This document shows positions 46,282-54,351 of a stretch of 64,000 nucleotides of DNA, in pieces (the first letter of the stretch is position 1; every line of letters begins with the position of its first letter). The DNA is from Catenovulum sp052056295 (GTDB taxonomy: Bacteria > Pseudomonadota > Gammaproteobacteria > Enterobacterales > Alteromonadaceae): contig NZ_CP182493.1 of NCBI RefSeq assembly GCF_052056295.1, forward strand, positions 620,001 to 684,000, read 5' to 3'. Under the pieces are notes generated by a model, which was not told the origin of the DNA, made no database searches, and worked only from the letters and a program-made list of their open reading frames with translations. A program made the position numbers and the translations under genes.

Positions 46282-47304
46282 ATGCGCGTTTTAGGCATAG
46301 AAACATCATGTGATGAGACTGGTATTGCAGTTTACGACGACCAACAAGGTTTGTTAAGCCATCAATTATATAGCCAAGTAAAATTGCACGCAGACTATGG
46401 CGGTGTTGTCCCCGAGTTAGCCTCGCGCGATCACATTCGTAAAATAGTGCCATTAATTGAAAAAACTTTAGCCGAAGCAAATTCTACTAAAGCAGATATA
46501 GACGGCATAGCTTTTACTTCAGGCCCAGGTTTAATCGGCGCTTTGTTAGTGGGCTCAACTGTAGCTCGCGGCCTAGCATTTGCCTGGAATAAACCTGTTA
46601 TTGGTGTGCACCACATGGAAGGTCACCTGCTCGCCCCTATGCTTGAAGAAACCCAAGCTGAATATCCATTTGTTGCTTTATTAGTATCAGGCGGACATTC
46701 ATTAATGGTTGAAGTAAAAGGCATAGGCGAATATACCTTGCTAGGTGAAAGTATTGATGATGCTGTCGGTGAAGCTTTCGATAAAACCGCCAAGATTATG
46801 GGCTTAGATTATCCAGGTGGTCCGCGTTTAGCCAAACTAGCCGAGCAAGGCCAAGCAGGTGTATATAAATTCCCCCGACCTATGACTGACAGACCCGGTT
46901 TAGATTTTTCTTTTTCAGGGTTAAAAACCTTTGCGGCAAATACCCTGCGTGACTCAGACAAGTCAGAGCAGACTTTAGCCAATATCGCATACGCGTTTCA
47001 AGAAGCAGCAGTGGACACTTTAGTAATTAAGTGCAAACGTGCCTTAAAACAAACCGGCCACAAACGCTTAGTAATTGCCGGAGGCGTAAGTGCAAACGTA
47101 TTTTTACGCGCGCAGCTCGAAGAGTTGATGAAAAAACTGCGCGGCAAAGTGTATTACCCACGCTTAGAATTTTGTACCGATAATGGCGCTATGATAGCTT
47201 ACGCTGGTTGCCAACGCTTAAAAGCAGGTCAAGCAGGCAGCAATATAGAGATTAAACCACGCTGGCCGTTAACAGAGCTTTCAGCGCTTACAACACAACT
47301 TTAA
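46282..47304 (+). CDS. tsaD: tRNA N6-threonylcarbamoyladenosine synthase subunit TsaD
   Basis: Catalyses the last step of t6A37 synthesis on ANN-reading tRNAs, with TsaB and TsaE. The 340-residue protein belongs to the ASKHA/Kae1 fold. Signatures are GIETSCDETGIAVYD, the metal-binding HHMEGHL (about residues 111-117), LLVSGGHSLMV, the GLDYPGGPRLAKLA segment, FSFSGLKTF and VIAGGVSANVFLR. TTGAGGTAAAAATG gives a good ribosome site. It is divergent from rpsU, as in E. coli, and is followed by dbpA after 21 bp. Confidence 0.97.
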   Translation: MRVLGIETSCDETGIAVYDDQQGLLSHQLYSQVKLHADYGGVVPELASRDHIRKIVPLIEKTLAEANSTKADIDGIAFTSGPGLIGALLVGSTVARGLAFAWNKPVIGVHHMEGHLLAPMLEETQAEYPFVALLVSGGHSLMVEVKGIGEYTLLGESIDDAVGEAFDKTAKIMGLDYPGGPRLAKLAEQGQAGVYKFPRPMTDRPGLDFSFSGLKTFAANTLRDSDKSEQTLANIAYAFQEAAVDTLVIKCKRALKQTGHKRLVIAGGVSANVFLRAQLEELMKKLRGKVYYPRLEFCTDNGAMIAYAGCQRLKAGQAGSNIEIKPRWPLTELSALTTQL

Positions 47305-47325
47305 CTTATTAACCGAGGCCATTCA

Positions 47326-48714
47326 GTGTCACAACCAACATTCGATTCAATCAGTTTACGCACTGAGTTGCTAGAAAACTTAGCGTCTTTGCAATATCAC
47401 AACATGACAGATATCCAAGCGCAAAGTTTACCGGCTATTATTCAAGGTAAAGATGTCACTGCCCAAGGCAAAACCGGCTCAGGCAAAACCGCGGCATTTG
47501 GTTTAGGTTTATTAAATAAACTGGATGTTAAAAAGTTTAGAATTCAATCTTTAGTATTGTGCCCTACTCGCGAGTTAGCTGAACAAGTAGCCGCAGAACT
47601 ACGTAAACTTGCCCGAACCGTCCACAATATTAAAATTTTAACCTTATGTGGCGGCGTACCAATTGGTCGACAAATCGATTCTTTATACCATGGAGCTCAT
47701 ATCATTGTGGGTACACCAGGGCGCATTGAAGACCACCTTAACCGCGAAACTTTAGATTTAAGTTTTGTCGATACATTTGTATTAGACGAAGCAGACAGAA
47801 TGTTAGAAATGGGTTTTCAATCAGCAATTGATGCTGTGGTTGAACAGATACCTGCTCAGCGCCAGACCTTATTATTCAGCGCAACCTTCCCAGAAAAAAT
47901 TGAAGCGATCAGCGCCAGCATAATGCACAAGCCAATTATGGTGAAAGTTGAGTCTAATCACGACCAAAGCAGCATTAGCCAACACTTTTTTCATGTAAAC
48001 AATAATGAAGATAGGCTCGCCGCATTGAGTTTATTGTTATTACAACATCAACCTCAATCAAGTGTAGTGTTTTGTAATACCAAAGCAGAAACCTTAACTG
48101 TATGCCAGCAACTCAATAATCAAGGATTTAGCGCACTTGCGTTAAATGGTGATTTAGAACAAAGAGAACGTGACCAAACTTTAGTCCAGTTTGCTAATAA
48201 AAGTGCCAGTATTTTAGTTGCTACCGATGTTGCAGCGCGCGGCTTAGACGTTGACAACTTAGACGCTGTATTTAACTACCAAATGGCGCACGATATTGAA
48301 GTGCATGTGCATAGAGTTGGCCGCACCGGTCGAGCTGGGAACAAAGGTTTAGCTTTTTCATTTTTTACCAACAAAGACCAATATAAAATTGAGCTGTTGA
48401 ATGATTTGCTCGGCAGAGATATACGTGATGAAGCTTTACCTAGAGCCAGTGTTTTGCAACGGGAAATAACCCCACCCGCTATGGCAACCATACAAATTGA
48501 TAGCGGCAAAAAACAAAAAATCCGTGCCGGTGATATTTTAGGTGCGCTGACACGCGATAAAGATTTACAAGGAGACGACATAGGCAAAATCCAATTATTT
48601 GATAATTGGGCATATGTGGCGGTAAATCGTGAAAAACGCAAACTAGCTTTAAGCAAAATCAGCAACGGCAAGTTAAAAGGTAAATCGGTGAGAGCGCGTT
48701 TACTGCGTGGTTAA
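47326..48714 (+). CDS. dbpA: ATP-dependent RNA helicase DbpA
   Basis: A DEAD-box helicase acting on 23S rRNA during 50S assembly. The 462-residue protein starts at GTG (MSQPTF), with CCGAGG upstream. Motifs are Q motif (MTDIQAQSLP), Walker A AQGKTGSGKTAAF, PTRELAEQ, VGTPGRIEDHL, DEAD box VLDEADRML, SATFP, and HRVGRTGRAG. The C-terminal domain (about 385-462) with KQKIRAGDILGALTRDKDL and IGKIQLFDNWAYVAV is the DbpA RNA-binding domain that recognises hairpin 92. Its stop overlaps the convergent hybrid kinase by 4 bp. Confidence 0.95.
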   Translation: MSQPTFDSISLRTELLENLASLQYHNMTDIQAQSLPAIIQGKDVTAQGKTGSGKTAAFGLGLLNKLDVKKFRIQSLVLCPTRELAEQVAAELRKLARTVHNIKILTLCGGVPIGRQIDSLYHGAHIIVGTPGRIEDHLNRETLDLSFVDTFVLDEADRMLEMGFQSAIDAVVEQIPAQRQTLLFSATFPEKIEAISASIMHKPIMVKVESNHDQSSISQHFFHVNNNEDRLAALSLLLLQHQPQSSVVFCNTKAETLTVCQQLNNQGFSALALNGDLEQRERDQTLVQFANKSASILVATDVAARGLDVDNLDAVFNYQMAHDIEVHVHRVGRTGRAGNKGLAFSFFTNKDQYKIELLNDLLGRDIRDEALPRASVLQREITPPAMATIQIDSGKKQKIRAGDILGALTRDKDLQGDDIGKIQLFDNWAYVAVNREKRKLALSKISNGKLKGKSVRARLLRG

Positions 48715-50282
48715 GCCGAATAGTCAATCCAACTTTTGACTTCGCTATATAATTCTTTCATTTCAATCGGTTTAGCTAGATAACTATCAAAGCCACTTAT
48801 TCGATAGTTATCTACGTCTTCTTTCATCACATTGGCGGTTAATGCAACTACCGAGATATGAGGTAATTTTTGTTTAATTAACTTACAAGCTTGTATCCCA
48901 TCCATTACCGGCATTTGAATGTCCATAAGGATCAAGTCTGGCTGAAAGTCCAAAGTCATAGCAACTGCGTCAGAGCCATTATTAGCAATTTGAACATTTG
49001 CCCCCGTCGGCTCCATCATGGTTTTAATAATAATTTGATTTATTTCGTTATCTTCAGCAATTAAGATTTTTTTACCTAACAAATTAGGCACCAGAATATC
49101 GCCTTGGCGTTGCTTTATCTCAGCCACTTTGGCTTTTTTAAGCGGAAGGGCAACTTTAAAACAGCTACCTTTCCCCAACTCACTTACAACTGAAATGCTT
49201 CCATCCATTAAATCAACTAATGATTTAGTGATCGCCATACCAAGACCAGTGCCGCCATAATTCCGTGTTGTTGAATTATCCGCCTGCACAAAACGAGAAA
49301 ATAGCTGCTCAATTGCCTCGTTTGACATACCAATACCAGTATCACTCACACTAAAAAACAAGCTAGAATCTTCATTTGATAAACTGGAGGAAACCTTAAT
49401 TGTTACCTGACCGTCTTTAGTAAACTTAACCGCATTGGAGACCAAATTTAACAAAACCTGCTTTACCCTGACTGGATCGCCCTGCCAACCATCGATAAAA
49501 CCATCTTCAATATCCAATACTAATTTAATATTTTTGTCTGCGACAATAGGCGTTACATCCGACATAACCACTTGAATTGAGCGTTCAAAATAAAAAGGAA
49601 TATCTTCCAGTGTCAATTTCCCCGCTTCAACTTTAGAGTAATCAAGGATGTCGTTAATAATGGTTAACAATGTTTTGCAAGAGAATAGCGCGCGGTCAAC
49701 AACTTGATTTGAGCTAGCATTCAATGACTCTTGTTTTAGAATTTGCAATGAGCCGTATATTCCGTTGAGCGGAGTCCTTATTTCATGGCTCATATTGGCT
49801 AAAAATTCGCTTTTAGCTTTGCTCGCTTTATCTGCCTGTTCCTTAGCTTCTAACAACTCTTGTTTTTGTTTGTTGCGCTCGGAAATATCGCGAATAAATG
49901 CCACAAAGTGCTCTGGACTGTCGTTTTCTTTCCCTCGATAACTGACAGTCACTTCAATCGGAAATTCTTCGCCATTTTTCTTAATATGCTTTGTTTCCAA
50001 ACATATAACTTTCTTTTCCCTTAGGTCTGCCACAAATGCAAAAAACATCTCCTCAGTAAAAATTGGGTCAATATCCCATAACAACATACCTGTCATTTCA
50101 CTGACATCCATATAATGTAACGAGGCAGCGTATTCATTTACTTTTAAAAATCGCCCTGTTTGACAGTCGACCCACTCAACAGCAAATTGAGCATGATTTA
50201 TTGCTGACATTAAGTTTTGATGCAAGGAATCTAATTTTTCATCAAAAAATTTAATATTGGTTGTATGCTCAGCGCTCATCAA
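48711..50282 (-). CDS. PAS-domain hybrid histidine kinase
   Basis: A probably soluble sensor of 523 residues with no membrane helix. A PAS domain is at about residues 20-140 (ISERNKQKQELLEAKEQAD follows it), then HisKA with MSHEIRTPLNGIYG (phospho-accepting His near residue 171), an HATPase with DTGIGMSNEAI and YGGTGLGMAI, and a single receiver with Asp in LILMDIQMPVMDGIQ near residue 446. The single-receiver hybrid design implies a separate phosphotransfer protein not seen here. It lies just left of the likely boundary of the acquired island and is transcribed away from it. Confidence 0.92.
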   Translation of the reverse strand: MMSAEHTTNIKFFDEKLDSLHQNLMSAINHAQFAVEWVDCQTGRFLKVNEYAASLHYMDVSEMTGMLLWDIDPIFTEEMFFAFVADLREKKVICLETKHIKKNGEEFPIEVTVSYRGKENDSPEHFVAFIRDISERNKQKQELLEAKEQADKASKAKSEFLANMSHEIRTPLNGIYGSLQILKQESLNASSNQVVDRALFSCKTLLTIINDILDYSKVEAGKLTLEDIPFYFERSIQVVMSDVTPIVADKNIKLVLDIEDGFIDGWQGDPVRVKQVLLNLVSNAVKFTKDGQVTIKVSSSLSNEDSSLFFSVSDTGIGMSNEAIEQLFSRFVQADNSTTRNYGGTGLGMAITKSLVDLMDGSISVVSELGKGSCFKVALPLKKAKVAEIKQRQGDILVPNLLGKKILIAEDNEINQIIIKTMMEPTGANVQIANNGSDAVAMTLDFQPDLILMDIQMPVMDGIQACKLIKQKLPHISVVALTANVMKEDVDNYRISGFDSYLAKPIEMKELYSEVKSWIDYSA

Positions 50283-50411
50283 TTGCTCAGGTTTGGATTG
50301 TTTTAATTAATAACAATATAGCAAACTAAAGTTTATATTGCTTAGGTTTGCTTATGTTACAATTCTGCATCTGAACGACTATCGATTTTGATCTCAAATT
50401 AAGATTTATCC

Positions 50412-50603
50412 GTGGACAAATTACTCGAACCTATTAATAGTTTTTTACACTGCGAAACACCTGATGAATGGGTAGCAGCAGCCAAGCAGCCAGAAAACCT
50501 AAGCATGTTATTAATAGATCATATGATCTGTGAGCTAAAAACTTACCTGTGCACATTACCTCAATCGTTGTACAACGATTTGATATATAAAGAAAAAATT
50601 TGA
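50412..50603 (+). pseudogene. Truncated 5' end of miaE (left edge of the island)
   Basis: The first 43 codons (MDKLLEPINSFLHCETPDEW through LLIDHMICELK, start GTG) align directly with the start of the complete miaE at 51738 (LKCETPDGW ... LLDHLVCELK). After base ~50540 the match ends abruptly and a non-homologous tail TYLCTLPQSLYNDLIYKEKI runs to a stop. The codon use of the matching part (many TTA Leu codons, AT-rich) is like the host genes to its left, whereas the complete copy uses more TTG and is GC-richer. I read it as the native miaE cut by an insertion. Confidence 0.8.
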
Positions 50604-50789
50604 TTCCATCTTTCTTTGAAATACAATCCCCCACTTTGAACAGATTGTTCCTGCGAATTCTTTAATTGTTATTGGATATTGTCTCTCGAAATATCCTGCG
50701 GCGCAGAAATTAATAAATCTTAGTGAATTGGCCGCTTTAGAGGAGGTTGGTGGGTATTATTATATTATCTATATAGGGGTATTAGGGGA

Positions 50790-51656
50790 TTGCGTAAGAG
50801 TAGTGAGTTGATAAAGGTTGATTGGGCGTTACTGGGTGGCTTGCCAATGAAAATTAATGTGGTTAAAGACTCTGGGGTGTTTGCTGAGTACATGGGTCGG
50901 TATAAGTCACAAGTTGATCTTATGTCGCAGCATCACAGGAAGGTTTTCGCCATACCTTTAACTATCCAATTTATGAGAAAAAAGCACGCCCAGTGTAAAG
51001 ACTACGAAAAGTACCATAATATGATTCGTTCAGGTGATAATAGCCTGCTGTCTGAGGCGATGAGGGACTTTTCCAAGTACTTAAAGGGTCAATACGGTAG
51101 AGATGTTAACGCAGCCCTCGTCGCAAGCAACAAGCCTTCTAGGTCTAGGCCTACACAAATAAGGCGTTTGGGCTACTGCTGGGCGAGAGAGCAGAAAGAT
51201 GGTGATGAATATCCGCATTATCACATATGGTTGCTGCTAGACGGTTCACAAGTTAAAAGTCCGTTTGATGTTGTAAAGTGGCTAAACGATCGCGCCAAAG
51301 CCTTTAATCTAGCTCTATTTTATGCCAAAGGTGCTAAGAGGATAGATAGAAAAGACCCTAGCTTATATTGGAGCCTACTTCATCATATATCCTATTTAGC
51401 CAAAGAATCGAGCAAGGACAAAGAGTTAGTCAAAAAGGGGTCTAACAGGTACGGCGCTAGTAAGTTACGTCCGCCGAATGACATTGAATGGAAGGGTTTT
51501 ACGTATGAGAGCGTCAGGAAGCAGATCCAAAAACAAGGTCGCTTTTTCATTACACAAGAGCTAGAGAACGATGTTTATCGTTCAGAAGAGGCATTGTTGG
51601 AAGATATCAGAAGCTCTATTCCTAATTGGAGTCCACCTAGTGTGATAACGACTTGA
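50790..51656 (+). CDS. Inovirus Gp2/YagK-type protein with HUH-like replication motifs
   Basis: A 288-residue basic protein resembling the YagK/YfjJ (inovirus Gp2) family. It has EYPHYHIWLLLDG with His143-Tyr144-His145, the pattern of an HUH-endonuclease metal site, and HHISYLAKES with Tyr202-x-x-Lys205, the pattern of a rolling-circle nicking tyrosine. A role as a replication initiator is inference from these motifs. The start is uncertain: TTG at 50790 gives the longest product, and an ATG at 50847 preceded by GGGTGG is an alternative. It sits alone between the truncated and complete miaE genes, with no integrase or coat gene. Confidence 0.7.
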   Translation: MRKSSELIKVDWALLGGLPMKINVVKDSGVFAEYMGRYKSQVDLMSQHHRKVFAIPLTIQFMRKKHAQCKDYEKYHNMIRSGDNSLLSEAMRDFSKYLKGQYGRDVNAALVASNKPSRSRPTQIRRLGYCWAREQKDGDEYPHYHIWLLLDGSQVKSPFDVVKWLNDRAKAFNLALFYAKGAKRIDRKDPSLYWSLLHHISYLAKESSKDKELVKKGSNRYGASKLRPPNDIEWKGFTYESVRKQIQKQGRFFITQELENDVYRSEEALLEDIRSSIPNWSPPSVITT

Positions 51657-51737
51657 TTAGCTGTATAATGAGCTTTATTAAATTGGGGGCATAGTAGTAA
51701 ATCGCCCTGTGATTGATTAACTATAAGGGTTCAAAGG

Positions 51738-52496
51738 TTGAAAGAGTTACTACAACCTGTTCTTAGTTTCTTGAAGTGTGAGACACCTGATGGCTGGGTT
51801 AAAGAAGCTTCTAAGCCGAGTAACTTACCAGTTATCTTACTTGATCATTTAGTGTGTGAGTTGAAGGCGGCTCAGTCTGCAATGTTTTTGATCCGTAAGT
51901 ATGCAGTTGATAAAGAAAGTGGCGATGCTTTGCTTGCTTGGCTAAAGCCGTTTGAAGACTTTACTTACCGAAAAGAAGGCGACTGGCGCGAGCTAATCAA
52001 CCACACTAAGCTGTCTAAAGCCATGTTGCCTAAGTCGGGCACACCTTATGGTCAGGACTTAATAGATAAAATGGTCTTGTTGATCAAAGAAGAGTTGCAT
52101 CACTTCTATCAGGTATTGGAGATCATGGATGAGTACGGTATCCCATATGAGAATATAAGCTCTAGCCGTTATGCAAAAGGCCTGTTAACTCACGTTACCA
52201 ACCATGAACCGAATACCTTAATTGATAAATTAATATGTGGTGCATACATTGAGGCTCGTTCATGCGAAAGGTTTGCCAAGCTTGCTCCGCACGTTGACAA
52301 GCGTTTAGGAGACTTCTATGTGTCTCTATTGCGGTCTGAAGCTCGTCACTACCAAGACTATCTTTCACTGGCGGAAGAAATTGCTGGTCACGATATTTCA
52401 GAGCGAGTGGCACATTTTGGTGATGTCGAGGCCAAGTTAATAGCCTCTCCTGACAACGACTTTAAATTTCACAGTGGGCTTCCGAATCCAATATAA
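51738..52496 (+). CDS. miaE: tRNA-(ms2io6A37) hydroxylase MiaE, complete but divergent copy
   Basis: A diiron ferritin-like hydroxylase converting ms2i6A37 to ms2io6A37 in tRNAs reading UNN codons. The 252-residue length fits. Metal-ligand motifs of the four-helix bundle are seen: CELKAAQSA (about residue 40), KEELHHFYQV (ExxH, about 119), YIEARSCERF, and RSEARHYQDYL (ExxH, about 195). The start is TTG, with AAGGG shortly upstream. Its codon use differs from host genes to the left, and its first 43 residues are only moderately similar to the truncated native copy, so it probably arrived with the island and replaced the lost function. Confidence 0.88.
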   Translation: MKELLQPVLSFLKCETPDGWVKEASKPSNLPVILLDHLVCELKAAQSAMFLIRKYAVDKESGDALLAWLKPFEDFTYRKEGDWRELINHTKLSKAMLPKSGTPYGQDLIDKMVLLIKEELHHFYQVLEIMDEYGIPYENISSSRYAKGLLTHVTNHEPNTLIDKLICGAYIEARSCERFAKLAPHVDKRLGDFYVSLLRSEARHYQDYLSLAEEIAGHDISERVAHFGDVEAKLIASPDNDFKFHSGLPNPI

Positions 52497-52497
52497 G

Positions 52498-52519
52498 AAA
52501 GCCCTGTTGAACAGGGCAA
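52498..52519 (+). terminator. Stem-loop after miaE
   Basis: GCCCTGTT-G-AACAGGGC, an 8-bp perfect stem, follows the miaE stop by 4 bp. There is no T run downstream, so it may be a weak terminator or an RNA-stabilising hairpin. Confidence 0.5.
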
Positions 52520-53118
52520 TCAGCGTCCCTTGTACATCGATTTGCTCAACCAAAGTGACTGCATTACAGGTAGTCCGAAGAAAAAAGAAACTGTAATCTC
52601 TAGGTAAGACTAGGGGTAGTCGATATCTATTTAACACGCCCCCTTGCACCTACCTGAATAGCAACTTATCCAAGTATGCTAGCAACCTCCAAATAGTCTG
52701 CACTGCAAAAGGTTTAAATTGTTTAGGACATCAAGTCTAAAATCACGAACGAAACTCAACCTGCGATAACTTACCTATATCCGTTTTATATTGATACTAA
52801 AGGTTTTTTTAACAACGGTCACCTGCCCCCCCATAATGTGCGGTACGAAAAGCTAGGCCTCTGTAGCACAACTGATTTGAGTGTAATTGCACAGTATTCG
52901 GTACACGCATAGACTGTAATAACCGTCGCAGTCAACAAGCACACAATAGCCTAAACAGGCATCCGTGCCGATTTTTCTTATCGCGACTATCATTTTCAGT
53001 GATTCTTCTTCTGCAAGCTATGTATTTGTTATTCAATAAAATCTTGTAAGTAACTTATTGACATTATCCACGCATTGCTACAAGTGGGTTACGTTGTAGA
53101 TTCAAGTTACCGGAGGGG
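52520..53118. other. Gene-poor stretch with a possible degenerate repeat unit
   Basis: No coding frame here has a family signature or a convincing ribosome site. At about 52841-52877 the sequence CGGTACGAAAAGC...CTGTAGCACAACTGATTT resembles the medium units of the right-edge array (CGGTACGAACAGGAAGC...CTGTTGTGCAATGATTT). A short run AATCACGAACGAAACTC at about 52740 is reminiscent of the array head. Both matches are imperfect. Confidence 0.4.
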
Positions 53119-53487
53119 TTACCCTAACCTAGTTAACTCAACAGCCTCAGCTTCACTTATGCCGCCCTCTACAAGTGCTTTTATTGTGACTTGGGTTGCT
53201 TCATTTAACACTTGTTTAGGTGTATAAGAAGGCAACGTCGTTAATTTCCAACCATCAGCGACGTCCCCACCTTCCTCACACGGAAATATTGAAACCGCGT
53301 AATGCTCCTTTTTAAAGTTTTTGTATGCCTCAACGGCTTCTTCAAAAGTAAGTACATAGGCCAAGTCTTGTTCTGGCTCTGCGTTCCGATTCCCATCGTT
53401 GACGATTCTAACCTGAGCTTGTGTTAGCCACATTGAGGACTTAAGCTCACCAAATTTCACAGTTATTTGTTCAGTATATTTTGGCAT
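53119..53487 (-). CDS. Orphan protein of unknown function
   Basis: A 122-residue acidic protein, MPKYTEQITVKFGELKSSMW at the start, without membrane segments or a signal. The C-terminal helical part, TQVTIKALVEGGISEAEAVELTRLG, could be a short helix-turn segment. The middle has paired aromatic and acidic residues (LTFEEAVEAYKNFKKEHY). I do not recognise a family. The ATG has GAGGAAGTCAA upstream, a good ribosome site. It stands alone between two gene-poor stretches and upstream of a restriction operon on the other strand, a typical place for small cargo genes of defence islands. Confidence 0.55.
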   Translation of the reverse strand: MPKYTEQITVKFGELKSSMWLTQAQVRIVNDGNRNAEPEQDLAYVLTFEEAVEAYKNFKKEHYAVSIFPCEEGGDVADGWKLTTLPSYTPKQVLNEATQVTIKALVEGGISEAEAVELTRLG

Positions 53488-54124
53488 TTGACTTCCTCAC
53501 TTATTAAATAAGTAGCATCAATTACTGGGGTAATGCTAATTGGCGGTTCCAGATAGTAGATCAATTAATAACAGGAATTCAACGCAACTTGTGAGCTCTA
53601 GACATCAATAATTATCGGGACAAACATCATTGAGTGTGAATATGATAGCAATAGCCCGTTACGCACTCACCAATAAGCTGTCAGTATAGTATGCGTTGGG
53701 GTACCTCCAGTCATCTAAAAAGCCTGAGTGCAAAAATATGGGAAGTAAACATGCATTGGACAGTCCCTATATTCGACCCCAAGCTGTGTAATCTAGCTAT
53801 ACGACAAAGGCTAAATTACTTGTGTCGCAGCAGGTTTAGGCTGCATAAATAATCGCGACCATAATCACATAAATACAATTGTGTGCTGCCCATTACAACA
53901 ATGTACGAAAAGTATCCGCACTGTTTCGCATTAATTGGAATGAGGACAGGTTCAACTAAATTTTGAAAATTGAGTTAGGAACTCAGTTCTCTCTTTCACT
54001 GAGAGCTATAACAAGTTATATTAACTGTAAAAATTAGACTTGAGCTTAAATAATTAAAGGTAAAACCATATTGGGTACATGTCTCATTGCTAAGTAAGAA
54101 TACCTAGTCCACGGGAGAAAATCC
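53488..54124. other. Gene-poor stretch upstream of the restriction operon
   Basis: No gene I can support. At about 53899-53938 the segment ATGTACGAAAAG...CTGTTTCGCATTAATT resembles the similar segment at 52841 and, more weakly, the medium units of the right-edge array. A sharp inverted pair GAACTCAGTTCTC/GAGAGC lies near 53980-54006. The promoter of the Cro-like regulator and hsd operon should be in the last 100 bp, but I see no convincing -35/-10 pair. Confidence 0.35.
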
Positions 54125-54331
54125 ATGATCAGGTGCCACCTCGCACGGTTAATGGGCGAGCAGAAAATGAAAATCAGTGATGTCGTTCGGGCAACTGGTT
54201 TGAGCCGAAATACAGTTACGCTCATGTATAAAGAAACAGCACAAAAATATGATGTCATAGCTCTAGATAAGCTTTGCGAACTATTTAGTTGCGATATTTC
54301 TGATTTATTAGAACGAGATGCCAATCACTAG
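54125..54331 (+). CDS. Cro/C1-type helix-turn-helix regulator
   Basis: A 68-residue compact DNA-binding protein of the short Cro/XRE (HTH_26) type. The recognition region is KISDVVRATGLSRNTVTLMY, with the invariant turn TGLS, then LDKLCELFSCDISDLLER, the usual closing helix of these regulators. The ATG has GGGAGAAAATCC just upstream. It precedes hsdR by 20 bp and is co-directional, so it likely controls the restriction-modification operon, as such proteins often delay restriction until methylation is established. That role is inferred from position. Confidence 0.85.
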   Translation: MIRCHLARLMGEQKMKISDVVRATGLSRNTVTLMYKETAQKYDVIALDKLCELFSCDISDLLERDANH

Positions 54332-54351
54332 CAAGGTCAAGGAGTAGGCAA

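Noticed and set aside
50434..50634. Small minus-strand gene over the truncated miaE
   Set aside because: It only mirrors the miaE fragment in another frame and has no ribosome site or family match.
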